A stretch of DNA of 5,643 nucleotides. Origin: an uncultured Ruminococcus sp. Its GTDB lineage: Bacteria; Bacillota; Clostridia; Oscillospirales; Ruminococcaceae. A program made the translations under genes and the position numbers. Where the stretch lies: the NCBI GenBank assembly GCA_946544695.1, contig CAMNMO010000201.1:1-5643 (forward strand), in the 5' to 3' direction. How positions within the stretch are numbered: position 1 is the stretch's first letter; each line of letters starts with the position of its first letter. Shown here in pieces: positions 1 through 5,560 of this stretch. The notes beneath the pieces were generated by a model. The model ran no database searches and was not told where the DNA came from. It saw only the letters and a list, made by a program, of their open reading frames with translations.

Positions 1-568
1 TCAGCGCAAGCAGCATGCCCGACAGCGTCGATGAGAACAGCAGTGAGAAAATGATAAGGCTGCGTTTCTGTGAATTGAAGATATATTTTGGCTTGCTCCT
101 GCATTTTGCCGTTGCCAGCTCATAAATGCGGAAAGCCTGCTTCTGGCTGATATCCAGCCTGATATCCGTGTTCTGTATGCTTTTGGCGTCAGTGTCGATA
201 TAGACGGTGCATGCACCCAGCAGCCTGAAAATATATCCCTGGCACAGTGACATCGACGACATCTCGCTGAAATAGACCTGCGTTTTCTCGATGCCGAAAT
301 AGCCCGTATGTGATATTATGCCGTCGTCCTCTATCTCAAAGTAGACGAACACCCACCTGAGTATACCGTAGCCCACCATCACCGAAAGCGAAAGTATATC
401 GACCCAGTTGGTCCTGACCCAGTTCTCAAAATCGAACCTGGTGGCGATCAGGTATTTGGCAAGAGGTATCAGCAGCAGCCACAGGTACTTTGCGATATAC
501 ATTATTATCTTTACAGGGTGCTGCCGTCTCCTGAAAAAGCCCTTAACGCCCTTGTACTCGTCCGTCAT
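1..568 (-). CDS. Bacterial PH-domain (bPH_2/DUF304) membrane protein, YdbT-like, 3' end beyond window
   Basis: Reading leftward from an ATG at 568, an open frame of 189 codons runs off the left edge, so the C-terminus is missing. Visible are a basic N-terminus, two membrane segments (about residues 19-43 and 56-76), a bPH_2 domain (about 77-155) and a third hydrophobic stretch from about 168. The PH part shows the usual pattern: 'DDGIISHTGYFGIEKTQVYF', then an LLGACTVYI strand. A new membrane segment after the PH domain suggests a longer protein with repeated TM-TM-PH units, as in Bacillus YdbT (about 490 aa). Its ATG overlaps the stop of the upstream bPH gene as ATGA (565-568), so the two are translationally coupled. 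The biochemical role of these proteins is poorly known; the Bacillus ydbST pair belongs to the sigma-W envelope-stress regulon and contributes to resistance against antimicrobial compounds of other bacilli. Family call is good; function is not established. Confidence 0.8.
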   Translation of the reverse strand, partial: MTDEYKGVKGFFRRRQHPVKIIMYIAKYLWLLLIPLAKYLIATRFDFENWVRTNWVDILSLSVMVGYGILRWVFVYFEIEDDGIISHTGYFGIEKTQVYFSEMSSMSLCQGYIFRLLGACTVYIDTDAKSIQNTDIRLDISQKQAFRIYELATAKCRSKPKYIFNSQKRSLIIFSLLFSSTLSGMLLAL

Positions 569-1038
569 TCGCCTCTCCTGCTCCTGATAGAATTATTTAC
601 CTTGTCGGCTATCTCCTCAGCATCACGCCTGTTCATGAAAGGTATGACTACCCTTGAACCCAGTGCGTTGAGTATGATGAAATTCATGCCCGTGAACCTG
701 CCTAGCGGCAGCAGTATGGAAGTCACCGACTTTACCGCAGAGGTCAGCATGAACTGCTTTGAGGTTATGACCAGACCGCCCTTTGCGGTTATCTCCTTGT
801 CTGATACGGTGTACTGCGCCTTATGGAAATAAAACGGCAGCACCAGCACCGCAAAAAGCGCAGCTATCACCCAGATGGGCAGCAGCACATAGTAGTCCGC
901 AAAGCCCCTGTAATTCGGCACGAACCTGTCTATCAGCTCCAGCACCAGATTCAGTGCGAATCTTATAAGCAGCAGTATGGCAGCCAGCAGCCCGTAAATA
1001 AGCACCAGCGGCTTTTTTGACAGCTTATATATCTTCAT
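565..1038 (-). CDS. Small bacterial PH-domain (bPH_2/DUF304) membrane protein, YdbS-like
   Basis: A complete 157-residue protein with two hydrophobic segments near the N-terminus (about 11-33 and 50-70) and a cytoplasmic bPH_2 domain (about 75-150). The domain starts at 'YTVSDKEITAKGGLVITSKQ', and its later strands include 'RFTGMNFIILNALGSRVVIP'. Length and layout match the small partner (YdbS type, about 160 aa) of two-gene bPH systems, with the larger partner directly downstream. The ATG at 1038 is preceded by AAGGAG with 9-nt spacing, which supports this start. A good extended -10 promoter lies about 130 bp upstream, leaving a leader of roughly 120 nt. The protein probably acts with its partner in the membrane, perhaps in envelope-stress protection, as shown for ydbST in Bacillus subtilis. 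That role is transferred by analogy, not seen in the sequence. Confidence 0.83.
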   Translation of the reverse strand: MKIYKLSKKPLVLIYGLLAAILLLIRFALNLVLELIDRFVPNYRGFADYYVLLPIWVIAALFAVLVLPFYFHKAQYTVSDKEITAKGGLVITSKQFMLTSAVKSVTSILLPLGRFTGMNFIILNALGSRVVIPFMNRRDAEEIADKVNNSIRSRRGE

Positions 1039-1168
1039 ATCCCTTACTCCTTACAAGACAGGGCAGCACGCCCCGTCATGAAATGACATATTCTTCATTT
1101 TCCCTTTTGTGCACTCTATCTGTCATCAAGCCGACGAGCCTGTCAGCCTTTCAGAGTTACACATAGTA

Positions 1169-1197
1169 AGTATAACACATTTCCCTGCCATTTACAA
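1169..1197 (-). promoter_or_regulatory. Sigma-A promoter for the bPH-domain gene pair
   Basis: On the minus strand, a -35 box TTGTAA (1192-1197) and a -10 box TATACT (1169-1174) are separated by 17 bp. TG one base upstream of the -10 gives an extended -10 element. The predicted transcript starts near 1162 and carries a leader of about 124 nt before the ATG at 1038. It points into the bPH pair, divergent from the pta promoter. Confidence 0.65.
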
Positions 1198-1286
1198 GCG
1201 CTGCGCAAAAAAATATCAGGCTTACGCTTCTGCTTTCTGCCATATCCCGCAAAATTCGATTTTAACTCAATTTATCTGCATTGTGC

Positions 1287-1315
1287 TTGAAATTCTCTGA
1301 GAAGTGTGCTATAAT
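1287..1315 (+). promoter_or_regulatory. Strong sigma-A promoter of pta
   Basis: The -35 box TTGAAA (1287-1292) and a perfect -10 box TATAAT (1310-1315) are separated by 17 bp, with TG at 1307-1308 giving an extended -10. AT-rich DNA lies upstream. Transcription is expected to start near 1322, giving a leader of about 33 nt. This near-consensus promoter fits high, largely constitutive expression of a central metabolic enzyme. Confidence 0.85.
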
Positions 1316-1339
1316 GTAATGGTAATATATTTTTCATAC

Positions 1340-1344
1340 GGAGG
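1340..1344 (+). promoter_or_regulatory. Ribosome binding site of pta
   Basis: GGAGG lies 10 nt before the ATG at 1355. A second in-frame ATG at codon 3 would be 16 nt away, so the first ATG is the better start. Confidence 0.75.
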
Positions 1345-1354
1345 TTGTTAAATT

Positions 1355-2371
1355 ATGGGAATGTTTGATAAGCTGATAGCTAATCTTAAAGCTGAAAAGA
1401 AGACCATCGTCTTCACTGAGGGCAATGACGCACGTATCCTCACCGCAGCAGACAGACTGCTGAAAGAGGGTCTGATGGGCGTTATCCTCTGCGGCAACGT
1501 GGACGAGGTAAAGGCAGCAGCTGCCGCAGGCAATTTCAACATCGACGGCGCTGAGATACTCGACCCCGAGACCTATCCTGAGATGGACGCTCTTGTAGCT
1601 CAGATGGTAGAGCTGAGAAAGGGCAAGATGACTGAGGACGAGGTAAAGGCTGCACTGAAGAAGTCCAACTACTTCGGAACAATGCTGGTAAAGGCAGGCA
1701 AGGCAGACGCTCTGCTGGGCGGCGCAACTTATTCCACCGCTGATACAGTAAGACCCGCACTTCAGATAATCAAGACCAAGAAGGGCTCCAACCTGGTAAG
1801 CTCCTCCTTCATTCTGTTCAGAGAGAAGGACGGTCAGGAAGAAAAGATAGCAATGGGCGACTGCGCTATCAACCTGGGCTACACCGACAGACTGGACAAG
1901 GACGGCAACGTTGTTCTTTCCGCCGCAAGACAGCTGGCTGAGGTAGCAGTCGAGACTGCACGCACCGCTGATTTCTTCGGCATCGACCCGAAGGTAGCTG
2001 TACTGAGCTTCTCCACTTACGGTTCGGGCAAGGGCGGCACTGTTCAGCTGAGCCACGATGCTGTTATCGAAGCAAGAAAGCTTGATCCCGATCTGGTCAT
2101 CGACGGTGAGTTCCAGTTCGATGCTGCTGTTTCTGCTGAGGTAGCTAAGACCAAGTGCCCCGACAGCAAGGTCGCAGGTCAGGCAAACACCTTCATCTTC
2201 CCCCTGATCGAAGCAGGCAACATCGGCTACAAGATCGCACAGAGGCTGGGCGGATATGAAGCTTACGGTCCTATCCTTCAGGGTCTGAACGCACCTATCA
2301 ACGACCTTTCCAGAGGCTGCAACGCTGATGAGGTCTACAAGATGGCAATAATCACCGCAGGCATGGCTTGA
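1355..2371 (+). CDS. pta: Phosphate acetyltransferase (phosphotransacetylase)
   Basis: This enzyme catalyses acetyl-CoA + phosphate <=> acetyl phosphate + CoA in the cytoplasm, the first step from acetyl-CoA to acetate and ATP via acetate kinase. The 338-residue length matches the short, single-domain Pta class of clostridia; the long class with an extra N-terminal domain is excluded. Family blocks are present in order: 'IVFTEGNDARILTAADRL' near the N-terminus, 'GGATYSTADTVRPALQI' (about 119-135), 'VLSFSTYGSGKG', 'IDGEFQFDAAV', 'IEAGNIGYKIAQRLGGYEAY' and 'DLSRGC'. Ser319-Arg320 in the last block correspond to the active-site Ser/Arg described for the Methanosarcina enzyme. It ends with tandem in-frame stops, TGA then TAA. 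It has its own strong promoter and terminator, so it is monocistronic; no ackA adjoins it, unlike many clostridia that have pta-ackA together. Confidence 0.96.
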   Translation: MGMFDKLIANLKAEKKTIVFTEGNDARILTAADRLLKEGLMGVILCGNVDEVKAAAAAGNFNIDGAEILDPETYPEMDALVAQMVELRKGKMTEDEVKAALKKSNYFGTMLVKAGKADALLGGATYSTADTVRPALQIIKTKKGSNLVSSSFILFREKDGQEEKIAMGDCAINLGYTDRLDKDGNVVLSAARQLAEVAVETARTADFFGIDPKVAVLSFSTYGSGKGGTVQLSHDAVIEARKLDPDLVIDGEFQFDAAVSAEVAKTKCPDSKVAGQANTFIFPLIEAGNIGYKIAQRLGGYEAYGPILQGLNAPINDLSRGCNADEVYKMAIITAGMA

Positions 2372-2393
2372 TAAGCTGCGGCGTATAAAAACA

Positions 2394-2425
2394 GCGCTTC
2401 TGCGATATGCAGGAGCGCCTTTTTT
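2394..2425 (+). terminator. Rho-independent terminator of pta, likely bidirectional
   Basis: A 10-bp stem (2394-2403 with 2409-2418, one G-U pair) encloses the 5-nt loop GATAT and is followed by six T residues (2420-2425), 22 bp after the pta stop. On the other strand the same stem is followed by five T residues (the A run at 2387-2391). It can therefore also end the leftward transcript of the gene stopping at 2441, which converges on pta. Confidence 0.88.
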
Positions 2426-2440
2426 ATGTATGTAAGTTTT

Positions 2441-3874
2441 TCACACAAATCCTTTTACAAAGGGTTCGATGACACGGCTGCTGACTGCAAGGTCAACAGC
2501 GTGCAGACCATAGATGCTGCCGTAGCACATGCCTATAAGTTCGCCCTGTGCATTTATCAGCGCACCGCCTGTGCTGCCTGCGAAAAATGCAGACGTAAAC
2601 TGTATGGCTTCGCCGTTGTAAAAGCTTTTGAAACCTGTTATGCTGCCCTCCGACACAAGATTGCGCCCTGTGCCGCTGCTGCCAATGAAGTATAGCTTCT
2701 GCCCCCTGTACAGCGCCGTTTTCGCCATCGGCAGCGGTTCGAGACGGCGTTCTATACGCAGCACGGCAAGGTCATGTTCGTTGTGATATTTGATGACTCT
2801 GCCGTAATAGGTTCGGTCATCGCCCTCGACCTTTACCTTTATCTGCATGGCATCACGTATCAGCCCGAAGCAGGTGACTATGAAGCCGTCCTCGCTGACG
2901 GCGATACCCGAACCCTGTATGCCTTTCATACCGGGAAATTCAGGGGCTTCTATCATTACCACCGACCCCGACAGCCCTGCTGCTTCACTGTGTGAAAGTT
3001 CAGGCAGCTTTTTCTTTACGGCAGTCATATCCGTGCTTTGAGACGTCATCTGCGCAGCGGCAGGACATGGCTGCGAAGCCCTGCGGCGTTCACGGGGCGG
3101 CACCGATACACGTATGTTGCCTGTTTCGGGCGAACGTCCCAGGCACTTGTATTCGCCCTTTGCGGGAACGTTCCCTCTGCGCCTTTCACGGGGCGGCACG
3201 GTCACACGTATGTTGCCCGTCACGGGTGAACGTCCGTGAGAAACATACTCCCCCGCTGTCGGTATGCTGCGCCGACGTTCGGGCACTATTATGGGAGATA
3301 ACTCAGGTCCGTCAGACGGGATAAGCGCTGCGGGTACAGGTCGTGGAACATACTCGGGTATATCCACAGGCGTCTCCATGCCCAGTTCAAGGCGTTCAGC
3401 CCTTTCGGTCAGCACCTCTGCCAGCTTGCCCTCGCCCACGGGCATAAGCATGAACACCTTCCAGCCCAGCATAGATGCCAGATAGCAGAACAGGAATTCC
3501 TTGTAGCCCGTGCGCCCGCAGTAGATGAACAGACCTTCTCTTTCACCCAGCAGTCTGCGCCAGTGAAGTATGCTTATGACCAGATTTTTCTCGATGGACG
3601 GATTGACAGTTGCCACGCTGCTTCTGTAAAGCGCCAGCACCCTTGCCCCCTCAAAGCTGTCCTCAAAGTCCATCGCTTCAAGGCGGAGTGCTTCGAGTTC
3701 GGCAGGGTCTGAGGGTGGGGTCAGCGTATTCACACGGATATAATCCTTGCCGCCGTATATCCTGTCCAGTTCCTCTATATCCTCGGTGTATGTTCCGCTG
3801 ACGCCTGTGCAGCGCACAAAGCAGCCCTTATCAGCGGTTATTATCTTATCTATCAGTTTTGACAAAAGGTCCAC
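2441..3874 (-). CDS. Multidomain protein: YceG-like N-terminal region, Pro/Arg repeat linker, inactive trypsin/DegP-like domain
   Basis: A 477-residue protein without signal peptide or membrane segment. Residues 1-165 hold 'CFVRCTGVSGTYTEDIEELD', NPSIEKN and 'LFIYCGRTGYKEF', then LGWKVFMLMP. From memory this pattern resembles the YceG-like family of tellurite/TerD-type clusters, but was not searched. Residues 170-285 are a Pro/Arg-rich, probably disordered linker with a 32-residue tandem repeat. Residues 300-477 form a DegP/S1C-type trypsin fold: 'GSGIAVSEDGFIVTCFGLI', HDLAVLRI and GSTGGALIN. Asp368 of the triad is kept, but the His position is Gly337 and the nucleophile Ser is Thr435, so proteolysis is unlikely. 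It is the last gene of the redox operon, 5 nt after the polyferredoxin stop. The start is GTG at 3874, where AAAGGA lies almost against the codon; TTG at 3865 (474 aa) has better spacing of about 10 nt. Fold call for the C-terminus is good; N-terminal family and function are uncertain. Confidence 0.72.
   Translation of the reverse strand: MDLLSKLIDKIITADKGCFVRCTGVSGTYTEDIEELDRIYGGKDYIRVNTLTPPSDPAELEALRLEAMDFEDSFEGARVLALYRSSVATVNPSIEKNLVISILHWRRLLGEREGLFIYCGRTGYKEFLFCYLASMLGWKVFMLMPVGEGKLAEVLTERAERLELGMETPVDIPEYVPRPVPAALIPSDGPELSPIIVPERRRSIPTAGEYVSHGRSPVTGNIRVTVPPRERRRGNVPAKGEYKCLGRSPETGNIRVSVPPRERRRASQPCPAAAQMTSQSTDMTAVKKKLPELSHSEAAGLSGSVVMIEAPEFPGMKGIQGSGIAVSEDGFIVTCFGLIRDAMQIKVKVEGDDRTYYGRVIKYHNEHDLAVLRIERRLEPLPMAKTALYRGQKLYFIGSSGTGRNLVSEGSITGFKSFYNGEAIQFTSAFFAGSTGGALINAQGELIGMCYGSIYGLHAVDLAVSSRVIEPFVKGFV
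3091..3282 (-). repeat. In-frame tandem repeat, two 96-bp units (32 residues each)
   Basis: Two copies start at 3091 and 3187, exactly 96 bp apart. By eye, 42 of the first 50 aligned bases agree, with more divergence afterwards. In the protein they give GEY..GRSP.TGNIRV.VPPRERRR twice (about residues 208-233 and 240-265), preceded by a partial copy ending in PERRR at about 198-202. The repeat is rich in Arg, Pro and Gly and links the N-terminal region to the trypsin-like domain. It probably arose by internal duplication. Confidence 0.85.
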
Positions 3875-3879
3875 TTCCT

Positions 3880-4776
3880 TTATGTTGTCTCTCTTTCAGC
3901 AGCGGGACTGTCTGTAAGTCCCGCACGGTCTATTGCGTTTGCGGGGCAGACTGCCCTGCATCTGCCGCAGCGTATGCATTCGCCGCAGTTGATATCTTTT
4001 CTGACATCTACCGCCATCGGGCAGCAGTCATCGCACTTTCCGCAGCCGATGCACTTTTTGTCATCGACCTTCATGCGGTACAGCGAAAATCTGTTGAACA
4101 GTGAGTAGAACGCCCCCAGCGGGCAAAGGTAACGGCAGAAAGGTCTGCTTATGAACACCGATGCCGCAAGCACAGCGATAAGCACACCAAGCTTCCACCA
4201 AAACAGCGCACCTGCCAGCGCACGCAGCTTTTCATTCATGAGAATGTGGGGTATGCCGCCCTCAAGAGTACCTGCGGGGCATATATATTTACAGAACCAC
4301 GGTTCGCCCAACCCGAAACGGTCGCTGAGGAGCGCAGGCAGCAGTATGACAAAAACTGCCAATATGACGTATTTCAAGTACCTCAACAGCTTGTCAGCCC
4401 TGCGGGGAACTTTGAGTTTTGGCGTGGGCAGCTTATAAAGCAGGTCCTGTACAAACCCGAAGGGGCAGAGGAAACCGCAGATGAGTCTGCCAAAGATGAC
4501 GCCGAACAAGGTCAGCGTGCCCAGCACATAAAACGAAATGCTGTGCCTTGTTCCGTTGGCGACTGCCTGCATAGCACCTATGGGGCATGATCCCAGTGCA
4601 GCTGGGCAGGAATAGCAGTTCAGCACAGGCAGGCACACCGCCTTGCTTCTGCCTGTGAATATGGTTTTCTCGGCAAAGCCTGCTGCGTAGCCGTTAGACA
4701 GTGCTGCGGCAGCAAGCTGTATGGCAAAGCGCAGCCGTGAATGCCGCTTTACCCTATCCCGATGCATTCGAGACAT
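3880..4776 (-). CDS. NapH/CcoG-type membrane polyferredoxin, 4Fe-4S binding protein
   Basis: A 298-residue membrane iron-sulfur protein. Four membrane helices are visible (about 15-34, 80-100, 132-151, 188-209). Cysteine motifs in order are: an N-terminal group C48/C54/C57/C64; CX3CP at C100/C104, C162/C166 and C214/C218; and a C-terminal two-cluster ferredoxin with CX2CX2CX3CP at C242-C252 and C267-C277. Basic residues before helix 1 and in the 115-131 loop place the N-terminus, C100/C104, C214/C218 and the ferredoxin inside, and the C48-C64 and C162/C166 motifs outside. It belongs to the NapH/YccM-like quinol or ferredoxin oxidoreductase group common in anaerobic Firmicutes beside thioredoxin-like lipoproteins. 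Likely role is passing electrons across the membrane to the TlpA-like partner; this is inferred. The ATG at 4776 overlaps the CXXC-peptide gene by 28 bp and has AAGG 10 nt upstream; Met4 (4767) is an alternative start. Confidence 0.88.
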   Translation of the reverse strand: MSRMHRDRVKRHSRLRFAIQLAAAALSNGYAAGFAEKTIFTGRSKAVCLPVLNCYSCPAALGSCPIGAMQAVANGTRHSISFYVLGTLTLFGVIFGRLICGFLCPFGFVQDLLYKLPTPKLKVPRRADKLLRYLKYVILAVFVILLPALLSDRFGLGEPWFCKYICPAGTLEGGIPHILMNEKLRALAGALFWWKLGVLIAVLAASVFISRPFCRYLCPLGAFYSLFNRFSLYRMKVDDKKCIGCGKCDDCCPMAVDVRKDINCGECIRCGRCRAVCPANAIDRAGLTDSPAAERETT

Positions 4777-4886
4777 ATCCTCACCGCCTTTTCAAGCACC
4801 TCGCCCGCTTCGCCACGCATGACACCTATGATGACGAACGCAGTCCCCGCTAGGAATGCGGCAGTGCGCATCAGGGTAAGCTTCAC
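4749..4886 (-). CDS. CD1871A-family CXXC membrane peptide (45 aa)
   Basis: A short gene starting at GTG and coding for 45 residues: a basic N-terminus (K2, R7), one membrane helix (about 8-23), then RGEAGEVLEKAVRICLECIG near the end, with the CXXC at C38-C41. The 'RGE...VL.KA..ICLECIG(I/L)G' ending is the hallmark I know from the clostridial CD1871A family, which sits between thioredoxin-like and 4Fe-4S proteins, exactly as here. GGAGG at 4894-4898 lies 7 nt before the GTG, a strong site. The start overlaps the stop of the TlpA-like gene as GTGA (4883-4886), and its 3' end overlaps the polyferredoxin gene by 28 bp, so all three are coupled. It is presumably a membrane-tethered dithiol carrier between the iron-sulfur protein and the thioredoxin-fold lipoprotein; that role is inferred. 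Confidence 0.85.
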   Translation of the reverse strand: MKLTLMRTAAFLAGTAFVIIGVMRGEAGEVLEKAVRICLECIGIG

Positions 4887-5500
4887 TGTATTACCTCCCT
4901 GCCGATGGCGGTCAGGCTGTCGTTGAAGCCCTTTACATAATCGCTTTCGGGATTTGCAGGCGCACCGATGATCTCCTCACCGATGATATTGCCTGCACTG
5001 TCAACATATATGGTGGTGGGGGTGTACATCAGCTGACCGTAAAGCGTGGTCAGGTCGCCGCCTGCCGATATCAGTGTAACGCCGTCAAACTTCGCATCAT
5101 CAAGCACAGACGCCGCTGTGTCCTTGTTCACATCACCGTCAAGGCACCATGTTATCAGCTGCACGTTTTCGGGCAGCCTTGTGCGTATCGAAGCAAGCAC
5201 GGGCATTTCGGCTATGCAGGGCGGGCAGGTGGTGGACCATATATTTATCATGGTCACATCATAGTCCGCAAACAGTTCTTCGCTGACAGCTTCACCGCTG
5301 ACGGTATCGGCAGTGAATGTATTCAGGTCGGTCAGCGATGTGGTCTTTGGCGGTTTATCAGATGTGCTTTCACCATCCGCTGTCTCTGTCTGCTGTGCTG
5401 ACTGCGGGGCAGCCGTCTCCTGCGGGACGCTTTCATTCGCAGTGCCGCAGGCGGTCAGCGCAAGCGCAAGTATGATAGGTAGATATCTGTATGCTTTCAT
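4883..5500 (-). CDS. TlpA/ResA-like thioredoxin-fold lipoprotein
   Basis: A 205-residue exported protein. The signal peptide ends in a lipobox, LTAC, with lipidated Cys18. A Ser/Thr/Gln/Glu-rich spacer (about 19-58) follows, then a redoxin domain (about 60-200). The active site is WSTTCPPC with C92 and C95, followed by IAEMP. The conserved cis-proline is in YTPTTIYVD (P161), and the G.I.GEEI.G strand follows. Such proteins reduce or oxidise thiols outside the membrane, for example in cytochrome maturation, methionine sulfoxide repair or peroxide handling; the substrate cannot be told here. An extra Cys119 lies in the domain. It is the first gene of the operon, followed by a CXXC peptide and a membrane polyferredoxin that likely supply its electrons. 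The ATG at 5500 has AGGA about 7 nt upstream. Confidence 0.9.
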   Translation of the reverse strand: MKAYRYLPIILALALTACGTANESVPQETAAPQSAQQTETADGESTSDKPPKTTSLTDLNTFTADTVSGEAVSEELFADYDVTMINIWSTTCPPCIAEMPVLASIRTRLPENVQLITWCLDGDVNKDTAASVLDDAKFDGVTLISAGGDLTTLYGQLMYTPTTIYVDSAGNIIGEEIIGAPANPESDYVKGFNDSLTAIGREVIQ

Positions 5501-5530
5501 ATATATCCTGCTTTCTAAATATTGTCATCC

Positions 5531-5560
5531 CTTAAACACACCTGCTGAAAATGCGGTCAA
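5531..5560 (-). promoter_or_regulatory. Candidate weak promoter of the redox operon
   Basis: On the minus strand TTGACC (5555-5560, five of six consensus bases) is followed after 18 bp by TTTAAG (5531-5536, four of six). It lies 31 bp upstream of the TlpA-like start. The -10 is poor, so the operon may be weakly expressed, need an activator, or use a promoter further right. Nothing else in 5501-5643 is recognisable. Confidence 0.35.

Larger units (their letters stand above)
1039..1354. other. Divergent intergenic region between the bPH pair and pta
   Basis: No convincing gene is present in these 316 bases. The region holds two divergent promoters whose -35 boxes lie about 90 bp apart. The stretch between them contains an AT-rich block just upstream of the pta -35 (about 1251-1275), which could act as an UP element, and a short GCGC-T-GCGC inverted repeat (1198-1206) touching the leftward -35. 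In the leader of the leftward transcript there is a 5-bp stem with a 3-nt loop (GTCAT/ATGAC). I see no recognisable riboswitch or tRNA. Confidence 0.6.

Noticed and set aside
1..216. 71-aa leftward frame at the left edge
   Set aside because: It lies in another frame of the bPH-domain gene that starts at 568; its composition is Ser/Arg/Cys-rich and it has no family pattern, whereas the frame from 568 gives a clear PH domain.
1109..1300. 63-aa rightward frame in the divergent intergenic region
   Set aside because: No SD, no family resemblance, and it runs across both divergent promoter regions.
1334..2056. 240-aa antisense frame over pta
   Set aside because: It is a shadow created by the codon bias of the highly expressed pta gene; the product is Leu/Cys/Ser-rich without domain signals, and no promoter or SD supports it.
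3091..3282. CRISPR-like or mobile-element repeat
   Set aside because: The two units are directly adjacent, in frame, 96 bp long and coding; there are no spacers, inverted ends or transposase.
2992..3324. 110-aa rightward frame over the repeat region
   Set aside because: Antisense of the Pro/Arg repeat linker; its apparent internal repeats only mirror the 96-bp duplication.
4246..4590. 114-aa rightward frame over the polyferredoxin
   Set aside because: Antisense to a strongly supported gene with many conserved cysteine motifs; no SD or domain.
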